A DNA stretch of 64,000 nt from the NCBI RefSeq assembly GCF_000221045.1, contig NC_015856.1, forward strand, positions 1,645,317 to 1,709,316, read 5' to 3'. How positions within the stretch are numbered: the stretch's first letter is position 1; every line of letters begins with the position of its first letter. Shown here piece by piece: positions 24,750 through 34,684 of this stretch. Origin of the DNA: Collimonas fungivorans Ter331. GTDB taxonomy: Bacteria; Pseudomonadota; Gammaproteobacteria; Burkholderiales; Burkholderiaceae_D. The notes under the pieces are model-generated. The model saw only the letters and a list, made by a program, of their open reading frames with translations, ran no database searches and had not been told where the DNA came from. The position numbers and the translations under genes are program-made.

Positions 24750-26972
24750 TTATTTGGCAATTGTACCGTGTAACTCGGCCACACTGGCCCGAGCCCTATG
24801 CAATTTTTTGTAGCTGTCGATCAGGCGCTGGTGCCTGTCGAGACCCTCCAGTTTCATACTCGTTGGCGTCAGCCCGAAGAAGCGCACGCTGCCGTCCACC
24901 GACCCCATTACCGCATCCATCCGGGCGTTGCCAAACATCCGGCGGAAATTGACCGCGTAATCGTCCAGTTCCAGCTCGTCATCCAGCTGCACCTCCAGCA
25001 CCACATTCAAGGCCTGATAAAACAATCCGCGCTCGGCCGAGTTGTCGTTGTATTGCAGGAAGGCTTCCACCTGCTCTTGCGCCTCGTCAAATTGCTGCAA
25101 GGCGAGATGAATCAGCAGCTTCAGCTCGAGAACCGTCAGTTGCCCCCAGTCCGTATTCTCGTCAAATTCGATACCGATCAATGTCGCGATGTCGGAATAT
25201 TCATCGAGCTCATTGTTATCCAGACGCTCAAGCAGCGCTTCCAGGCTGGCATCGTCCAGGCGATGCAGATTCAAGATATCGACGCGGAACAGCAGCGCCT
25301 TGTTGGTGTTATCCCAGACCAGATCTTCTATCGGGTAAATTTCCGAATAACCGGGCACCAGAATCCGGCAGGCTATGGCGCCTAAATTGTCATACGCCGC
25401 CATATACACCTGTTTGCCCATGTCTTCGAGAATACCGAACAAGGTCGCGGCTTCCTCGGCATTGGAGCTGTCTTTCTGACCCTGGCTGGAAAAATCCCAT
25501 TCCACAAAATCGAAATCCGCTTTGGCGCTGAAAAAACGCCATGACACAATGCCGCTGGAATCGATGAAGTGTTCGACAAAGTTGTTTGGCTCTGTCACGG
25601 CTTCGCTGGCAAAGGTGGGCCGAGGCAATTCGTTGAGGCCTTCAAAACTGCGCCCCTGCAGCAATTCCGTCAGGCTGCGCTCCAGCGCCACCTCCAGGCT
25701 TGGATGCGCGCCGAACGAGGCAAACACGCCGCCGGTGCGCGGGTTCATCAAGGTGACGCACATCACCGGGTACACCCCGCCCAGCGAGGCATCTTTCACC
25801 AGCACCGGAAAACCCTGCTCTTCCAAGCCCTGAATGCCGGCCAGAATGCCAGGGTATTTCGCCAGCACTTCCTGCGGCACATCTGGCAGTGTGATTTCAC
25901 CTTCCAGGATTTCGCGTTTTACCGCCCGTTCGAAAATCTCCGACAGGCATTGCACCTGTGCTTCGGCCAGCGTGTTGCCGGCACTCATGCCATTGCTGAC
26001 GTACAGGTTTTCGACCAGGTTGGACGGGAAGTACACCACCTCGCCGTCCGACTGCCGCACATACGGCAGCGAACAGATGCCGCGCTGTACATTGCCGGAG
26101 TTGGTGTCGACCAGGTGCGAGCCGAATAAATCGCCGTCGGGATTGTAAATTTGCAGACAGTACTCATCCAGAATTTCAGCCGGCAGCGCATCTTTACGGC
26201 CAGGCTTGAACCAGCGCTCGTTCGGGTAATGTACAAACTCCGCGTTGGCGATGTCTTCGCCCCAAAACGCGCCGGCGTAGAAATGGTTGCAATTGAGCCG
26301 CTCGATATACTCTCCCAACGCCGACGCCAGCGCGCTTTCCTTGGTCGCTCCCTTGCCGTTGGTAAAACACATCGGCGAGTGTGCATCGCGGATATGCAGC
26401 GACCACACATTGGGAACAAGATTGCGCCACGAAGCGATTTCAATCTTGATGCCCAAGGCCGCCAGAACGCCCGACATGTTGGCGATGGTTTGTTCCAGCG
26501 GCAGATCCTTGCCGACAATATAGGTGCTGGCGTCAGAAGCCGGCTTCAACGTCAGCAACGCCTGCGCATCGGCATCCAGGTTCGCGACCTCTTCAATGAC
26601 AAATTCGGGCCCGGCCTGCACCACCTTTTTCACCGTACAGCGCTCGATGGAGCGCAAAATTCCTTGGCGGTCTTTGGCGGAGATATCCGCCGGCAACTCA
26701 ACCTGAATCTTGAAAATCTGCTGGTAGCGGTTTTCCGGATCAACGATATTATTCTGCGACAGGCGGATGTTTTCGGTAGGAATATTGCGAGTTACACAAT
26801 ACAGCTTCACAAAATAAGCTGCACACAAGGCCGACGAAGCCAGAAAATAATCGAAGGGACCAGGCGCAGAACCATCGCCCTTGTAACGGATAGGCTGGTC
26901 GGACACTACCGTGAAGTCATCGAACTTGGCTTCAAGACGCAGCTTGTCGAGAAAATTGACCTTGATTTCCAT
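24750..26972 (-). CDS. OsmC-YcaO domain fusion protein
   Basis: The 740-residue protein joins an OsmC-like domain (about residues 1-140, with KGDGSAPGPFDYFLASSALCAAYFVKLYC and the redox Cys region) to a full YcaO domain (about 170-590, with NGKGATKESALASALGEYIERL, the SEIFERAVKRE helix and GVFASFGAHPSLEVALERSLTELLQGR). The YcaO motifs contain the Glu and Arg residues that bind Mg-ATP. The tail (about 600-740) resembles the TPR-like C-terminus of Escherichia coli YcaO. YcaO enzymes activate amide backbones with ATP; E. coli YcaO helps RimO methylthiolate ribosomal protein S12. No RiPP precursor gene or partner cyclase is visible nearby, which favours the housekeeping role. The start is ATG 26972 after a weak site. 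Confidence 0.9.
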   Translation of the reverse strand: MEIKVNFLDKLRLEAKFDDFTVVSDQPIRYKGDGSAPGPFDYFLASSALCAAYFVKLYCVTRNIPTENIRLSQNNIVDPENRYQQIFKIQVELPADISAKDRQGILRSIERCTVKKVVQAGPEFVIEEVANLDADAQALLTLKPASDASTYIVGKDLPLEQTIANMSGVLAALGIKIEIASWRNLVPNVWSLHIRDAHSPMCFTNGKGATKESALASALGEYIERLNCNHFYAGAFWGEDIANAEFVHYPNERWFKPGRKDALPAEILDEYCLQIYNPDGDLFGSHLVDTNSGNVQRGICSLPYVRQSDGEVVYFPSNLVENLYVSNGMSAGNTLAEAQVQCLSEIFERAVKREILEGEITLPDVPQEVLAKYPGILAGIQGLEEQGFPVLVKDASLGGVYPVMCVTLMNPRTGGVFASFGAHPSLEVALERSLTELLQGRSFEGLNELPRPTFASEAVTEPNNFVEHFIDSSGIVSWRFFSAKADFDFVEWDFSSQGQKDSSNAEEAATLFGILEDMGKQVYMAAYDNLGAIACRILVPGYSEIYPIEDLVWDNTNKALLFRVDILNLHRLDDASLEALLERLDNNELDEYSDIATLIGIEFDENTDWGQLTVLELKLLIHLALQQFDEAQEQVEAFLQYNDNSAERGLFYQALNVVLEVQLDDELELDDYAVNFRRMFGNARMDAVMGSVDGSVRFFGLTPTSMKLEGLDRHQRLIDSYKKLHRARASVAELHGTIAK

Positions 26973-27259
26973 GGGGGAACTCTAAAAATGATGTAGGCGC
27001 TATTATCCGTCGCCGCGCCGGTACCGTGCAATGTATCGATGGTTTTCTCAAACGTTGTCGTAAACGGGTGATTTGCCGGGCGAACGCCATGGCGCGGCAG
27101 ATGGTTGGAAGCGGTGAACTTCCATGCGCCATGGCGATATCCAAGGCAGCGCCAAGTGCAGTTGCACCAGATGGAATCGCCGCGAGTTCCGCCAATTCAG
27201 AGCTGCATCATCACAGCATCACAGATGCCATAGATGCCCTTCGAGGGTAAAAGGCCGGT

Positions 27260-27925
27260 TCAGGCGATCGGCGGCCTGCCAGCGAAAACCGCCAATTGAG
27301 CGTCGAAAGCACGCTTGTAGGCGGGCCGCGCTTCGCCCTGGGCGACATAGGCGGCCAGGTTCGGATATTCATCCAGCATGCCCGATGCTTTCAACCTGAG
27401 CAGCACCGTCACCATCATCAGGTCGCCCGCGCTGAACGCGCCATCCAGCCATTCGGCATCGCCAAGGCGATCGGAAAGTTCGCCCAGCCGGTCGCGGATA
27501 CGATTCTTGACGAGAGGCAGGCGCTGCTCGTACCAAGCCTTGTCGCCCTCCAGGAACTTGGCGGTCTGGAGATCAAGAATCGGCGGCTCAACGGTGTTGA
27601 GCGCGGCAAACATCCATGTGATCGCGCGTGCGCGGGCATTCGCATTGGCAGGTAGCAAGCCTGCATGGCGCTCTGCGATATGGAACACGATCGCGCCCGA
27701 CTCGAACAGGGCAAGATCGCCTTCTTCATAGGTCGGAATCTGCCCGAAAGGATGAAGCGCCCGATGTGCGGGTTCCTTCATCGCACCGAACGAAACCAGG
27801 CGAACCTCGTAAGGTTGGGCGACTTCTTCAAACGCCCAGCGGACGCGCATGTCACGCGCAAGCCCCTTGCCGCCATCGGGCGACCGTTCAAAGACCGTAA
27901 TAGTGGGGATCATTGGAAGGGACAT
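27260..27925 (-). CDS. Glutathione S-transferase family protein
   Basis: The 221-residue protein has an N-terminal thioredoxin-like domain (residues 8-90: ITVFERSPDGGKGLARDMRVRWAFEE, then IPTYEEGDLALFESGAIVFHIAER with the conserved Pro and Glu-Ser pair that bind glutathione) and an all-helical C-terminal domain with GAFSAGDLMMVTVLLRL. It likely conjugates or reduces small electrophiles using glutathione. The typical CPFC or Tyr residue of other subclasses is replaced by Ser/Asp in the first loop. It has no obvious operon partner; about 290 bases to its left hold no recognisable gene. Confidence 0.92.
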   Translation of the reverse strand: MSLPMIPTITVFERSPDGGKGLARDMRVRWAFEEVAQPYEVRLVSFGAMKEPAHRALHPFGQIPTYEEGDLALFESGAIVFHIAERHAGLLPANANARARAITWMFAALNTVEPPILDLQTAKFLEGDKAWYEQRLPLVKNRIRDRLGELSDRLGDAEWLDGAFSAGDLMMVTVLLRLKASGMLDEYPNLAAYVAQGEARPAYKRAFDAQLAVFAGRPPIA

Positions 27926-28051
27926 GGCGATTTCTCCTTTGCTGGATGTCTGGTCGAGTGCCGGATACGGATTTTTTACTGTGCACTTACTAGACGTTCG
28001 AGATAGGGCTAAATCGACATCCCTGAGCTATTTTTTTGCTAATCCTCAAAT

Positions 28052-29062
28052 CTACGGAAAAATCGCCCCCAGCCTTACCGCCCAGCCCGCCATCGGCGTA
28101 CCCGACCAGGCATTCCGGTTAAACAGGTAAAGCCGCTGGCTGCGCAGCTTGTTCGGCCAAGGTTGTTCATCCAGCGACAAGCCAAGGCTAGGCTGGCATT
28201 CCGGACGCGGGAAGCGGCCTTCTTGATTCAGGACGTCGCGCATGCGGCCGGCGTCGCCGCTCATGCGGAATGCGATCGGCACTACCTCGTCGGCCGGCAG
28301 GTCGGCCAGCCAGGCGTCGCCCACGCACCATGAAGCCAGCGCCGTGATCGACAAGGCGACATTGGCCGGCAGGGCGTCGCGGCTGCGTTTGACGACGTCC
28401 GCCAGGAACGGCTTCTGGCTATGCATGACTTCGAAATCGAGCTGCACCACCTGGCTCGGACTGCGGGCTGCGGCAGCTACCACGGCGTTGACGATAATCT
28501 TTTTCTGTTTTTCATTCAGTTGCGGTTTACGCGCGCCGCGCGCCATATCGATATGGACGATGGTGACCAGCGGCGCTTTTTGCTGCACGCGGTTTTGCGC
28601 GTACCAGGCCGGCGGCAGCTGCAGGGGTTGCTGGCGCCGGCGCACGCTGGCGCTGCCGTCGCGCAGCAGGATGGTGGTGTCCAGCACCGCAACGCCCATG
28701 CGCTGCTCCTGGATGGACGGCGCCGGCTGGTTATCGGCGCCGCCTTTCAGCGTTGCCTGGCGGGCGCTGCCGCTGATCCAGGCGCGGACATCGTCCGGCC
28801 GTTCTCCTACCCACAGCATCAGCGGCGGCAAAGCCGACAACGCAGCCTGGCGGCTGGCGAACGCCGGCGCTGCTTCTGCGGCGGCCGGTTTGGCCGGTTC
28901 GGTTTTGGCGAGCAGGGCGCTGCTGCCTGCCAGCAGCAACAGGCAGGACAGGCAATGCTTCAGGCCCAGGCGCGAGGCTGGCTTCGACAGGAAATAGATT
29001 GTGCTCAAGATGACTTTCAGGATTGAGTGCGGCTGCCGGCTTGCACCTGGCAAAAAGGGCAA
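28052..29062 (-). CDS. DUF3142 domain-containing protein
   Basis: The frame is 336 codons long and starts at TTG 29062; another TTG at residue 18 after CTGAAAG is also possible, and the true start is uncertain. A hydrophobic segment with a Cys (LSCLLLLAGSSALLA) near residues 38-53 acts as a signal or anchor. The rest has the TIM-barrel-like features of DUF3142: LPPLMLWVGERPDD, VQLDFEVMHSQKPFLADVV with paired acidic residues, LSITALASWCVGDAWL and EVVPIAFRMSGD. The acidic residues suggest a glycosidase-like fold. Function is not established. It runs leftward behind bdhA with 53 bases between. Confidence 0.75.
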   Translation of the reverse strand: MPFLPGASRQPHSILKVILSTIYFLSKPASRLGLKHCLSCLLLLAGSSALLAKTEPAKPAAAEAAPAFASRQAALSALPPLMLWVGERPDDVRAWISGSARQATLKGGADNQPAPSIQEQRMGVAVLDTTILLRDGSASVRRRQQPLQLPPAWYAQNRVQQKAPLVTIVHIDMARGARKPQLNEKQKKIIVNAVVAAAARSPSQVVQLDFEVMHSQKPFLADVVKRSRDALPANVALSITALASWCVGDAWLADLPADEVVPIAFRMSGDAGRMRDVLNQEGRFPRPECQPSLGLSLDEQPWPNKLRSQRLYLFNRNAWSGTPMAGWAVRLGAIFP

Positions 29063-29115
29063 GACGCGTCGTTTCCCGTCTTACCCTTCTGGTCAGGCTC
29101 GGCAACCGCAAGCTG

Positions 29116-29898
29116 TTACTGCATGAACCAGCCGTGGCTGACCACGATCGATTGTCCGGTCAGCGCGTTGGACTCAAAGCCGCCGAGGAAAATCGCGGTT
29201 TGCGCGACGTCGTGGGTGGTGGTGAATTCGCCGTCCACGGTGTCTTTCAGCATCACGGTCTTGATCACTTGCTCTTCGGTGATGCCGAGTTCCTTGGCTT
29301 GCTCGGGAATCTGCTTTTCCACCAATGGCGTGCGGACGAAACCTGGGCAGATGACGTTGGCGCGGATCTTGTCTTTTGCGCCTTCCTTGGCCACCACTTT
29401 CGCCAGGCCGATCAGGCCGTGCTTGGCGGTGACGTACGGCGCTTTCAGCGGCGAGCCTTCATGCGAGTGCACCGAACCCATGTAGATGATGGCGCCGCCG
29501 TTGCCCTTCTTGATCATTTCGCGCATGGCCGCGCGCGTGGTCAGGTAGGCGCCGTCGAGATGGATCGCCAGCATCTTTTTCCAGTTGTCGAGGGTCGAAT
29601 CGACTACCGGGGCGATTATCTGGATGCCGGCGTTGCTGATCAGGACGTCGATGCTGCCGTAAGCGGCGACCGCATCGGCGATGCCCTTGTCGACCTGCGC
29701 TTCGTCGGTAACGTTCATGGCGACCGCCATGGCGATGCCGCCGGACTGGCTGATCTCGTTGGCGGTAGCGGTGGCGGCGTCGAGCGCGAGGTCGGCGATC
29801 ACGACCTTGGCGCCGGCGCGTGCGTATTCGATGGCGATTTCCTTGCCGATGCCGCTGGCGGAACCGGTAATCAGGGCAACTTTATCTTTGAGTGACAT
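29116..29898 (-). CDS. bdhA: 3-hydroxybutyrate dehydrogenase
   Basis: The 260-residue short-chain dehydrogenase has TGSASGIG at 11-18, NNAG-like SNAG at 88-91, Ser at 142, and YVTAK with Tyr155 and Lys159. The [22 protein letters not shown] segment and the C-terminal VSHGWFMQ are typical of D-3-hydroxybutyrate dehydrogenase. It interconverts D-3-hydroxybutyrate and acetoacetate with NAD in the cytosol, serving polyhydroxybutyrate and ketone body metabolism. It is 54 bases downstream of the acetoacetate decarboxylase gene, with a triple 12-base repeat in the gap and AAAGGAA before the start. Confidence 0.95.
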   Translation of the reverse strand: MSLKDKVALITGSASGIGKEIAIEYARAGAKVVIADLALDAATATANEISQSGGIAMAVAMNVTDEAQVDKGIADAVAAYGSIDVLISNAGIQIIAPVVDSTLDNWKKMLAIHLDGAYLTTRAAMREMIKKGNGGAIIYMGSVHSHEGSPLKAPYVTAKHGLIGLAKVVAKEGAKDKIRANVICPGFVRTPLVEKQIPEQAKELGITEEQVIKTVMLKDTVDGEFTTTHDVAQTAIFLGGFESNALTGQSIVVSHGWFMQ

Positions 29899-29907
29899 GG
29901 CTATTCC

Positions 29908-29943
29908 TTTACTTGTTTATTTACTTGTTTATTTACTTGTTTA
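29908..29943 (-). repeat. Three 12-base tandem repeats between adc and bdhA
   Basis: On the plus strand TTTACTTGTTTA is repeated three times without mismatch (transcribed strand TAAACAAGTAAA). Rotated, the transcribed unit AGTAAATAAACA matches the betC-side unit GGTAAATAAGCA at 10 of 12 bases. It ends directly before the AAAGGAA ribosome binding site of bdhA. Confidence 0.88.
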
Positions 29944-29952
29944 TTGAGGTGC

Positions 29953-30693
29953 TTATTTGGCGAGGTAATCAAAAGCGACCGTGCCCAGCGGCAAGGTCAG
30001 GTCGGTCAGGATATGTACTGCGGAGATCACCTCCAGCACCGGCAGGTCGGCGATCGGGGCCAGCGCATGCGGATGCAAGTCTAGCGCGCCAGGGCCGCTC
30101 CAGGCGCCTTTGACGGTGATGTCGGTCAAGCTGTACTGTACCAGTTCGCAGATGCGCGGGGTGCCGTCCACATGCGGGATGATCTTCAGCAGGAAGCTGG
30201 GTGCTTCCAGCGACTTTTTTACCGCGGCGCTGTCGAGCGTCTTGTGCTTGTAGCCCATGGTGCCGGTGGCGATGCGGAAATCGCTGTAGTCCAGCGTGCC
30301 CATCAGGGTGTCGGTGTGCACCTGCAGTTCCGGGCTGCCGAGCTTTTTCGGGAAACCCCACAGTTCGCGGCCGCCGGCGATTGGCGGGTGGTCGTTCAGG
30401 TACATATTGTGGACGTAACCGCCGGCCACGCCGTTCAGGGTCACCGGTATGACCTGTCCCGATTCGCAGTAATGACCGAAGCCGGTCGAGTCAGGCATCT
30501 TGATGAATTCGAACTTGACGATGGGCTCGACGAACTGCAGCGGCGCCGGAATCATTTTCTTGAGGGCTTCCGGGTCGGTGCGGTAGGTGATGATCAGGAA
30601 TTCGCGGTCGACAAAACGGTAGGGGCCGGGCGGAAAGGCCGGATTGTGGATCGGCATTGCAAAGGCGTTGTCGCGTACTTCGTTTTCAGTCAT
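29953..30693 (-). CDS. adc: Acetoacetate decarboxylase
   Basis: The 246-residue enzyme has the family core [13 protein letters not shown] with the two adjacent Lys at 116 and 117; the first corresponds to the Schiff-base Lys of Clostridium Adc and the second lowers its pKa. [13 protein letters not shown] and [14 protein letters not shown] also match. It converts acetoacetate to acetone and CO2. In an operon with bdhA it lets the cell dispose of acetoacetate or run the reverse flow from polyhydroxybutyrate. A 563-base gap separates it from dctA. Confidence 0.95.
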   Translation of the reverse strand: MTENEVRDNAFAMPIHNPAFPPGPYRFVDREFLIITYRTDPEALKKMIPAPLQFVEPIVKFEFIKMPDSTGFGHYCESGQVIPVTLNGVAGGYVHNMYLNDHPPIAGGRELWGFPKKLGSPELQVHTDTLMGTLDYSDFRIATGTMGYKHKTLDSAAVKKSLEAPSFLLKIIPHVDGTPRICELVQYSLTDITVKGAWSGPGALDLHPHALAPIADLPVLEVISAVHILTDLTLPLGTVAFDYLAK

Positions 30694-31256
30694 GTTTCTT
30701 CCTCGCTATGAAAGGACTTGCTGTAATACGGCTTGTCTGAGACAGGCAAAACAGGCGAAAGGTTGCCATTACTTTTCCGCGCATTTCACCGGGCAAAAAT
30801 TCCGGCTCCGGCGCAAACCACGGGATTGGTAAAAAGCAATCTAGCCACATACGTCTGCACCCAAGCAAGATACACACCCAATATGACAAGACTATCTCAG
30901 GTATTGCCTGATAAATATCTCATGAGGAATTTACTTAAAGATCAATACAGAACAGAATGACGATCAAGGTTGCCAATTCAAGAGATTGCGGCAAACGTAT
31001 CGAACAATGATTGCACAAAATGCAATTTCATGCCGGCGAACGTAAATAAGCTTGAGTGATGTTAACGTTATCAGCTAAAGTTGCGCTCTTTTTTCTATCT
31101 TTTCCTGCTTGGGGTCATCCAGGGAAGATGCAAGGACAAGACCGTCGATGGACGTAAGCGGTATGATCGGCGCTGGCTGCATGTGCACAATGTTATGGTT
31201 AGCAGCGCGGCCAGCAGCGATATTCTAAAAAAAACGTAATCTAATGGAGAGGACAA
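30694..31256. promoter_or_regulatory. Divergent control region between adc and dctA
   Basis: No gene is seen in these 563 bases. Two dyads stand out: GCTTGTC-TGA-GACAGGC-like at 30734-30750 near the adc start, and a perfect ATTGCA/TGCAAT (31010-31015, 31021-31026), a possible activator site for dctA. I looked for a sigma54 GG-N10-GC promoter and did not find a convincing one. A short minus-strand frame (30686-30889) looks spurious. Confidence 0.4.
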
Positions 31257-32585
31257 ATGGCAAAACCAGCGCTCTACAAATCCCTTTATGTGCAAGTATT
31301 GACCGCCATCGTGATCGGCGTTCTGCTTGGGCATTTTTATCCGGAAACCGGCACCGCAATGAAGCCGCTCGGCGACGGTTTCATCAAGCTCATCAAGATG
31401 ATCATCGCACCGGTGATTTTCTGCACCGTGGTGATCGGCATCGCCGGCATGGAAGACATGAAAAAGGTCGGCAAGACCGGCGGCCTGGCCCTGCTGTATT
31501 TTGAGATCATGAGCACCGTGGCCCTGATCCTCGGCCTGGTGGTGGTCAATGTCTGGCATCCGGGCACCGGCATGCACGTCGACCTGAGTTCGCTCGATAC
31601 CAAGAGCATCGCCGCCTACACCGGCCCGGGCAAGATGGAGTCGACGGTCGACTTCTTCTTCCACATCATCCCGAGCAGCATGATCGACGCCTTCGCCAAG
31701 AACGAGATCCTGCAGGTGCTGCTGATCGCGATACTGTTCGGTTTCTCGCTGCATAAATTCGGCGGGCGCGGCACGCTGGTGTTCGATTTCATCGAAAAAT
31801 TCTCGCATGTGCTGTTCGGCATGGTCGGCCTGATCATGAAGGTCGCACCGATCGGCGCCTTCGGCGCGATGGCTTTCACCATCGGCAAATACGGCGTCGG
31901 CTCCTTGCTGTCGCTGGGCCAACTGATGGGTGCTTTCTACCTGACCTGTTTGCTGTTCATCTTCGGCGTACTGGGCGTGGTCGCCAGGGTGCACGGCTTC
32001 AGCGTCTGGAAGTTCGTCAAGTACATCAAGGAAGAACTGCTGATCGTGCTCGGCACGTCGTCGTCGGAATCGGTGCTGCCGCGTCTGATGGGCAAGCTGG
32101 AAAACCTCGGCGCCAAGAAGTCGGTGGTCGGCCTGGTGATCCCGACCGGTTATTCCTTCAACCTGGACGGCACCTCGATCTACCTGACCATGGCCGCGGT
32201 CTTCATCGCCCAGGCGACCGATACGCCGATGTCGCTGATGCAGCAGTTGACCTTGCTGGCAGTCTTGCTGCTCACTTCCAAGGGCGCTGCAGGCGTCACC
32301 GGCAGCGGTTTCATCGTGCTGGCGGCGACCTTGTCGGCGGTTGGCCATGTGCCGGTTGCAGGCCTGGCGCTGATCCTGGGCATCGACCGTTTCATGTCGG
32401 AAGCGCGTGCGCTGACCAACACCATCGGCAACGGCGTGGCGACGATCATCGTGGCGAAGTGGACCGGCGAACTGGATGAGCAGCAATTGCATCGCCAGCT
32501 GGACAACAAGGGCATCGATGCGGAGCAGGAATTGGCCAAGCATGATGCTGCGGTTGAGCAGGCGGATCAGCGCAGCCATTCGTAA
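31257..32585 (+). CDS. dctA: C4-dicarboxylate/proton or sodium symporter
   Basis: The 442-residue protein has eight or more hydrophobic helices and the DAACS family motifs: a Ser-rich loop [18 protein letters not shown] near residue 267, the [13 protein letters not shown] motif near 297 and [21 protein letters not shown] near the end, where the helix-8 Asp/Asn ligands bind the substrate. It takes up succinate, fumarate and malate across the inner membrane. It is a single gene after an AGAGGA site. No dctB or dctD sensor genes are next to it, so control must be at a distance. Confidence 0.96.
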   Translation: MAKPALYKSLYVQVLTAIVIGVLLGHFYPETGTAMKPLGDGFIKLIKMIIAPVIFCTVVIGIAGMEDMKKVGKTGGLALLYFEIMSTVALILGLVVVNVWHPGTGMHVDLSSLDTKSIAAYTGPGKMESTVDFFFHIIPSSMIDAFAKNEILQVLLIAILFGFSLHKFGGRGTLVFDFIEKFSHVLFGMVGLIMKVAPIGAFGAMAFTIGKYGVGSLLSLGQLMGAFYLTCLLFIFGVLGVVARVHGFSVWKFVKYIKEELLIVLGTSSSESVLPRLMGKLENLGAKKSVVGLVIPTGYSFNLDGTSIYLTMAAVFIAQATDTPMSLMQQLTLLAVLLLTSKGAAGVTGSGFIVLAATLSAVGHVPVAGLALILGIDRFMSEARALTNTIGNGVATIIVAKWTGELDEQQLHRQLDNKGIDAEQELAKHDAAVEQADQRSHS

Positions 32586-32587
32586 GT

Positions 32588-32672
32588 TGTAGGGTGGGCA
32601 GATTTTCTGCCCACGCTGAATTCGCTTGTCGAATGATGGGGGTTCCGCGTGGGCACAGGTGCCCACCCTACA
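32588..32672. repeat. REP-like element, copy 3
   Basis: TGTAGGGTGGGCA at 32588 and TGCCCACCCTACA ending 32672 are complementary outer arms; inner hairpins GGGCAGATTTTCTGCCC and GTGGGCACAGGTGCCCAC match the family. It lies between convergent dctA and prfC, directly beside a bidirectional terminator. Confidence 0.85.
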
Positions 32673-32707
32673 TAAAAAAGGAGATGCAATCGCATCTCCT
32701 TTTTTTA
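32673..32707. terminator. Bidirectional intrinsic terminator between dctA and prfC
   Basis: AGGAGATGC (32679-32687) pairs with GCATCTCCT (32692-32700) around a 4-base loop, with an A run on the left and a T run on the right, so it can end transcripts from both sides. Confidence 0.85.
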
Positions 32708-32725
32708 CGCCTGCGGCTTGCCGGA

Positions 32726-34405
32726 TCAGTTCAGCTTGACCGCATGCTCCCGCGTTTCATGGAACACCACCTGCGGCCAGCGCTCCTGCGTCAGGCGCAG
32801 GTTCACGCCCGAACTCGCCAGGTAAGCCATGTTGCCGGCAGCGTCGTAGGCAACGTTATGGCCGGCCGAGGATTTCTCGAAATCGGCCAGGATCTTCTTG
32901 TCGTCGCAGGTGATCCAGCGCGCGCTGCTGATGCTGGTGCCTTCGAACACGGCATCGACGCCGTACTCGTTGAGCAGGCGGCTGGCCACCACTTCGAACT
33001 GCAGCACGCCGACGCCGCCCAGCACCAGGTCGCTGCTGGTGACCGGCTTGAAGACCTGGATCGCGCCTTCTTCGCCGAGCTGCTGCAAGCCCTTGTGCAA
33101 CTGCTTGATCTTGAGCGGGTTGCGGATCCGCACCGAGCGGAAGAAGTCCGGCGCGAAGTAGGGGATGCCGGTGAACTGCAGCATTTCGCCTTCGGAGAAA
33201 CTGTCGCCGATCTGCATGTTGCCGTGGTTGGGCAGGCCGATGATGTCGCCGGCGTAGGCTTCTTCCACCTGTTCGCGGCTGGAGGCCATGAAGGTCACCA
33301 CGTTCGATACCTTGATCTCGCGGTTCAGGCGCAGGTGCTTGATTTTCATGCCGCGCTGGAAGTGGCCGGAGCAGACGCGCAGGAAAGCGATGCGGTCGCG
33401 GTGCGCCGGGTCCATGTTAGCCTGGATCTTGAACACGAAACCGGAGAAGCTGGCTTCTTTCGGTTCCACTGTGCGCACGGTGGCGTCGCGCGAGCCTGGC
33501 GGCTGCGCCCAGTCGATCAGCGCATTGAGGATTTCGCGGATGCCGAAGTTGTTGATGGCGGAACCGAAGAATACCGGGGTCTGCACGCCGGCCAAGAACG
33601 CTTCCTGGTCGAACGGATGGGAAGCGCCGTGCACCAGTTCGACTTCCATCCGCAACTGCTCGATTTCGCGCGGGAACATTTCATCCAGGCGCGGGTTATC
33701 GATGCCCTTGATAACTTCAAATGTCTGGTCAGCCTTGTCGTTACCGGCGGCGAACAGCAGGATTTCGTCGCGCAGCAGGTGATACACGCCGCGGAAGGTC
33801 TTGCCCATGCCGATCGGCCAGGTCACCGGCGCGCACTGGATCTTCAGCACCGATTCCAGCTCATCCAGCAGCTCCAGCGGATCGCGGGTTTCGCGGTCCA
33901 TCTTGTTCATCAGGGTGATGATCGGCGTATTGCGCATGCGGCAGACGTTGAGCAGCTTGATAGTCTGGGTTTCGACGCCCTTGGCGGCGTCGATCACCAT
34001 CAGCGCCGAGTCGACTGCGGTCAGCACGCGGTAGGTATCTTCCGAGAAGTCCTGGTGGCCCGGGGTGTCGAGCAGGTTGACCACGTGGTCGCGATATTCG
34101 AACTGCATGACCGAGCTGGCGACCGAAATACCGCGCTGCTTCTCGATGTCCATCCAGTCCGAAGTCGCATGGCGGCCGCTCTTGCGGCCTTTGACGGTGC
34201 CGGCCAGCTGGATCGCGCCCGAAAACAGCAGCAGTTTTTCAGTCAGCGTGGTTTTGCCGGCATCCGGGTGGGAAATGATGCCGAATGTGCGGCGGCGCGC
34301 CACTTCAGTGGCGATCTGTTCGACAGAGACGTTATGGGCGACGATGTCGGCGGCGTCATTGTCGACGCCACTCAGGTTCGGCTGCTCGGAGACGGGTTCT
34401 TGCAT
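32726..34405 (-). CDS. prfC: Peptide chain release factor 3
   Basis: The 559-residue GTPase removes RF1/RF2 from the ribosome after termination. It has the P loop HPDAGKTT, the effector Thr in [17 protein letters not shown], the NKMDRE and GSAIN nucleotide-binding motifs, then the EF-G-like domains 2 and 3 with [22 protein letters not shown]. The frame opens at 34564, but the true start is ATG 34405 (MQEPVSEQ), the length of known RF3 plus a short tail. It is divergent from hrpA. Confidence 0.96.
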   Translation of the reverse strand: MQEPVSEQPNLSGVDNDAADIVAHNVSVEQIATEVARRRTFGIISHPDAGKTTLTEKLLLFSGAIQLAGTVKGRKSGRHATSDWMDIEKQRGISVASSVMQFEYRDHVVNLLDTPGHQDFSEDTYRVLTAVDSALMVIDAAKGVETQTIKLLNVCRMRNTPIITLMNKMDRETRDPLELLDELESVLKIQCAPVTWPIGMGKTFRGVYHLLRDEILLFAAGNDKADQTFEVIKGIDNPRLDEMFPREIEQLRMEVELVHGASHPFDQEAFLAGVQTPVFFGSAINNFGIREILNALIDWAQPPGSRDATVRTVEPKEASFSGFVFKIQANMDPAHRDRIAFLRVCSGHFQRGMKIKHLRLNREIKVSNVVTFMASSREQVEEAYAGDIIGLPNHGNMQIGDSFSEGEMLQFTGIPYFAPDFFRSVRIRNPLKIKQLHKGLQQLGEEGAIQVFKPVTSSDLVLGGVGVLQFEVVASRLLNEYGVDAVFEGTSISSARWITCDDKKILADFEKSSAGHNVAYDAAGNMAYLASSGVNLRLTQERWPQVVFHETREHAVKLN

Positions 34406-34684
34406 GATGCGTGGTTCAAGCGGTCTCGGCCGCCTGCCTTGAGAATAATGAATGCGGAAAAGAGAAGCTGCCTGCCGGCTGTTGTTGCAGCCGCATATTC
34501 GCAGTTTCGATAACCCTCGATTATAACGTATGTCGTGTGCCGCCAGCATTGCCAAAACGGCCATGGCTGACGGTCATTCGCGACTGGCATTGCAGATATT
34601 GTCGTTCTACTAATTATGGGCTGGGCAAAACAGTTGATGATATGCAGCGGCTGCAGCTATGGCGGTCTGTATAATTCCATCCTC

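Noticed and set aside
26973-27259. Small genes between the OsmC-YcaO and GST genes (26932-27195 minus; 27026-27250 plus).
   Set aside because: Neither has a good ribosome site or recognisable product; they overlap each other. The 287 bases look non-coding.
30694-31256. Sigma54 promoter for dctA.
   Set aside because: dctA is often sigma54-dependent, but no GG-N10-GC element with the right surroundings was found.
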